From Peptococcaceae bacterium UBA4997 (GTDB lineage Bacteria; Bacillota; Dehalobacteriia; UBA4068; UBA4997), in the NCBI GenBank assembly GCA_002398485.1, contig DGYV01000018.1, forward strand, positions 8,467 to 15,427: DNA of 6,961 nucleotides, read 5' to 3'. The notes beneath the pieces are model-generated. The model ran no database searches and was not told the DNA's origin. It was given only the letters and a program-made list of their open reading frames with translations. Shown here piece by piece: positions 5,568-6,961 of the stretch. Position 1 is the stretch's first letter; every line of letters begins with the position of its first letter. The position numbers and the translations under genes were made by a program.

Positions 5568-6506
5568 ATGTATAAGCTGGGAAGCGACGAAAATTCAGAT
5601 AAAATAGTAGCCTTGATAGGCGGTGATAAACGGGAATTGCAGGTTGTTCCCGCTTTATTGAGTGGCGGCTGGCAGGTATTGGTTTATGGTTTGCCCGAGC
5701 ATTTACTGCCTGCAGGAGTAAAGGTTGTATTTTCAATAGCCGAGGCAGTAAGTAAAGCGGATATAATCATCCTTCCTTTACCGGGTATTCGCGGTAATGG
5801 AGAATTACACGCACCTTTTTATCCGCCGCAGATAGTACACGACGAGGATTTTGCTGCAATTGCCGAAGGTACACCCATTGTGGTGGGGGTAGCTTCACCA
5901 TACCTTAAAAATTTGGCGGAAAAGTATGGTTTGCCAATTACAGAGGTAGCTGAACTGGCAAATATTGCCGTACCTAATGCTATTCCGACTGCCGAAGGTG
6001 CCATACAGCTCACTATGGAAAAACTGCTTGTTACCATAGATGGCCTGAAGGCCCTTGTTATTGGATATGGCAGGGTTGGTGAGGCTTTGGCAAGTCGTTT
6101 AAGGGCATTGGGTGCAAGGGTTACCGTTACCAACAGAAGCAATTATCGTTTTGGTTTAGCCGCTAAAGATGGCTATCATATTTTTCCTTGGGAGAGTTTT
6201 CAGGATGCATTGCCGCAAATGCAGGTAGTATATAATACTGTACCATCACCTGTTTTGGATAGAGTAAAAATAGCGGCCATGGCTAAAGGAAGCCTGATCA
6301 TTGATTTGGCAAGTATGCCGGGCGGTACGGATTTCAAAGCGGCTGAGGAATTGCATATTACGGCCATCCATGCTTTAAGCCTGCCCGGGCAGGTAGCGCC
6401 TGTATCTGCGGGAAATATTCTTGCAGCGGCTTATCCAAGAATAATTCAAGAACTTTTAAATGCAAAAACCCCCAGAGAAACAGCTAAGGGAGGTAATGAA
6501 AGATGA
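5568..6506 (+). CDS. dpaA: Dipicolinate synthase subunit A
   Basis: DpaA (SpoVFA) with DpaB forms dipicolinate synthase, which oxidises a DAP-pathway intermediate to dipicolinic acid in the mother cell for loading into the spore. The 312 residues show the N-terminal DpaA domain (VALIGGDKRELQ 14-25; PLPG 70-73), NAIPTAEGAIQL (137-148), a Rossmann nucleotide-binding motif VIGYGRVG (164-171), VYNTVPS (221-227), and the signature DLASMPGGTDFK (246-257) followed by LPGQVAPVSAGNIL (272-285). It is slightly longer than B. subtilis SpoVFA (about 297), with ~10 extra residues at the start and a short charged tail. The ATG at 5568 follows CCGGTGAT (5555-5562), matching the extreme 3' end of 16S rRNA; the G-rich AGGGGAGGG (5546-5554) is 13 nt away. 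The TGA overlaps the dpaB ATG. Expression is probably late mother-cell, from the upstream sigma-K promoter. Confidence 0.95.
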   Translation: MYKLGSDENSDKIVALIGGDKRELQVVPALLSGGWQVLVYGLPEHLLPAGVKVVFSIAEAVSKADIIILPLPGIRGNGELHAPFYPPQIVHDEDFAAIAEGTPIVVGVASPYLKNLAEKYGLPITEVAELANIAVPNAIPTAEGAIQLTMEKLLVTIDGLKALVIGYGRVGEALASRLRALGARVTVTNRSNYRFGLAAKDGYHIFPWESFQDALPQMQVVYNTVPSPVLDRVKIAAMAKGSLIIDLASMPGGTDFKAAEELHITAIHALSLPGQVAPVSAGNILAAAYPRIIQELLNAKTPRETAKGGNER

Positions 6507-6961
6507 CTTCTGTCAAACGTTTGCAGGATAAAAAAATCGGTTTTGCGCTTACGGGTTCATTTTGTACGCTTGGCAAGGTCATGCTGGAGATAGAAAAGCT
6601 TATAGAAACAGAAGGTGCTGAAATTTATCCTATACTTTCTGAAAATATGCGTGATCTGGATACAAAATTTGGTGATGCCGCTCACTGGCAGGCTGCTTTA
6701 AGCCATTTGGGATGCCAAAAACCCATAACCAGCATAGTGGAAGCCGAACCCATAGGTCCTAATAATTTTTTGGACCTTTTAATAATAGCACCATGTTCGG
6801 GCAATAGCCTAGCTAAGCTTGCCAATGGAATAATCGATACGCCCCCTTTAATGGCGGCAAAAGCACAGCTTAGAAATTGCAAACCTGTAATTTTGGCTAT
6901 TTCAACAAATGATGGTTTGGGGATAAATGCTAAAAATATAGGTATGCTTTTAAATATGAAA
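6503..6961 (+). CDS. dpaB: Dipicolinate synthase subunit B, 3'-truncated by window end
   Basis: The first 153 codons of DpaB (SpoVFB), the flavoprotein-like partner of DpaA in dipicolinate synthesis. The frame is open to the last base, with about 40-50 residues expected beyond. Family hallmarks: KIGFALTGSFCT (11-22; many homologues have His where Phe20 is), PILSEN (43-48), KFG (55-57), IGPNNFLDLLIIAPCSGNSLAKLANGI (84-110) and the highly conserved LAISTNDGLGIN (131-142). The ATG at 6503 overlaps the dpaA stop (ATGA), with AAGGGAGGT (6486-6494) 8 nt upstream. Translational coupling would keep the subunits in balance. Whether asd, dapG or dapA follow, as in B. subtilis, cannot be seen. Confidence 0.94.
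   Translation, partial: MTSVKRLQDKKIGFALTGSFCTLGKVMLEIEKLIETEGAEIYPILSENMRDLDTKFGDAAHWQAALSHLGCQKPITSIVEAEPIGPNNFLDLLIIAPCSGNSLAKLANGIIDTPPLMAAKAQLRNCKPVILAISTNDGLGINAKNIGMLLNMK

Noticed and set aside
1..6961. A new defence, mobile or CRISPR-like system
   Set aside because: Every coding frame over the window belongs to a recognised housekeeping or sporulation family, and no direct-repeat array, transposase, integrase or tRNA was found by eye.

Overview
All genes in this window lie on the + strand, and the order matches the conserved sporulation and DAP-pathway neighbourhood of endospore-forming Firmicutes. It reads: 3' end of pnp, a YlxY/PdaB-type polysaccharide deacetylase, a DacF-like D-Ala-D-Ala carboxypeptidase, an M16 protease (mlpA/ymxG family), dut, a YlmC/YmxH PRC-barrel protein, dapB, dpaA, and the 5' part of dpaB. 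Bacillus subtilis has pnpA-ylxY-mlpA-ymxH-spoVFA-spoVFB; here dacF-like, dut and dapB are added. The moderately AT-rich base composition and the dipicolinate synthase genes point to a spore-forming Clostridia or Negativicutes member. I cannot name the genus from sequence alone.

Layout. Positions 2-301 hold the S1 RNA-binding end of PNPase. Positions 302-434 are a gap with two hairpins. Positions 435-3580 are three tightly packed genes for cell-wall and sporulation-type enzymes plus a zinc protease (gaps from overlap to about 30 nt). dut follows from a TTG start at 3627, then a small PRC-barrel gene at 4144-4406. A 179-nt gap precedes dapB (4584-5381). dapB ends at a clear rho-independent terminator (5430-5456). 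After that, a near-perfect sigma-K type promoter (5469-5497) precedes dpaA (5568-6506), which overlaps dpaB (6503 to the window end) by 4 nt.

How the genes work together. DapB reduces dihydrodipicolinate towards meso-DAP and lysine. DpaA/DpaB divert the same pathway intermediate to dipicolinic acid, the spore-core solute. The terminator plus sigma-K promoter between them would separate vegetative DapB expression from late mother-cell DPA synthesis. The deacetylase and carboxypeptidase fit peptidoglycan remodelling during sporulation.

The most unusual signal is not a protein. Three of the genes preceded by longer gaps (ylxY-like, ymxH-like and dapB) have an upstream sequence complementary to their own ribosome binding site. 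For the first two, the complement runs through the start codon: 16 bp with one mismatch, and 14 bp perfect. These hairpins look like terminators whose descending arm doubles as the Shine-Dalgarno sequence of the next gene. I saw no new defence system, mobile element, CRISPR array or RNA gene.
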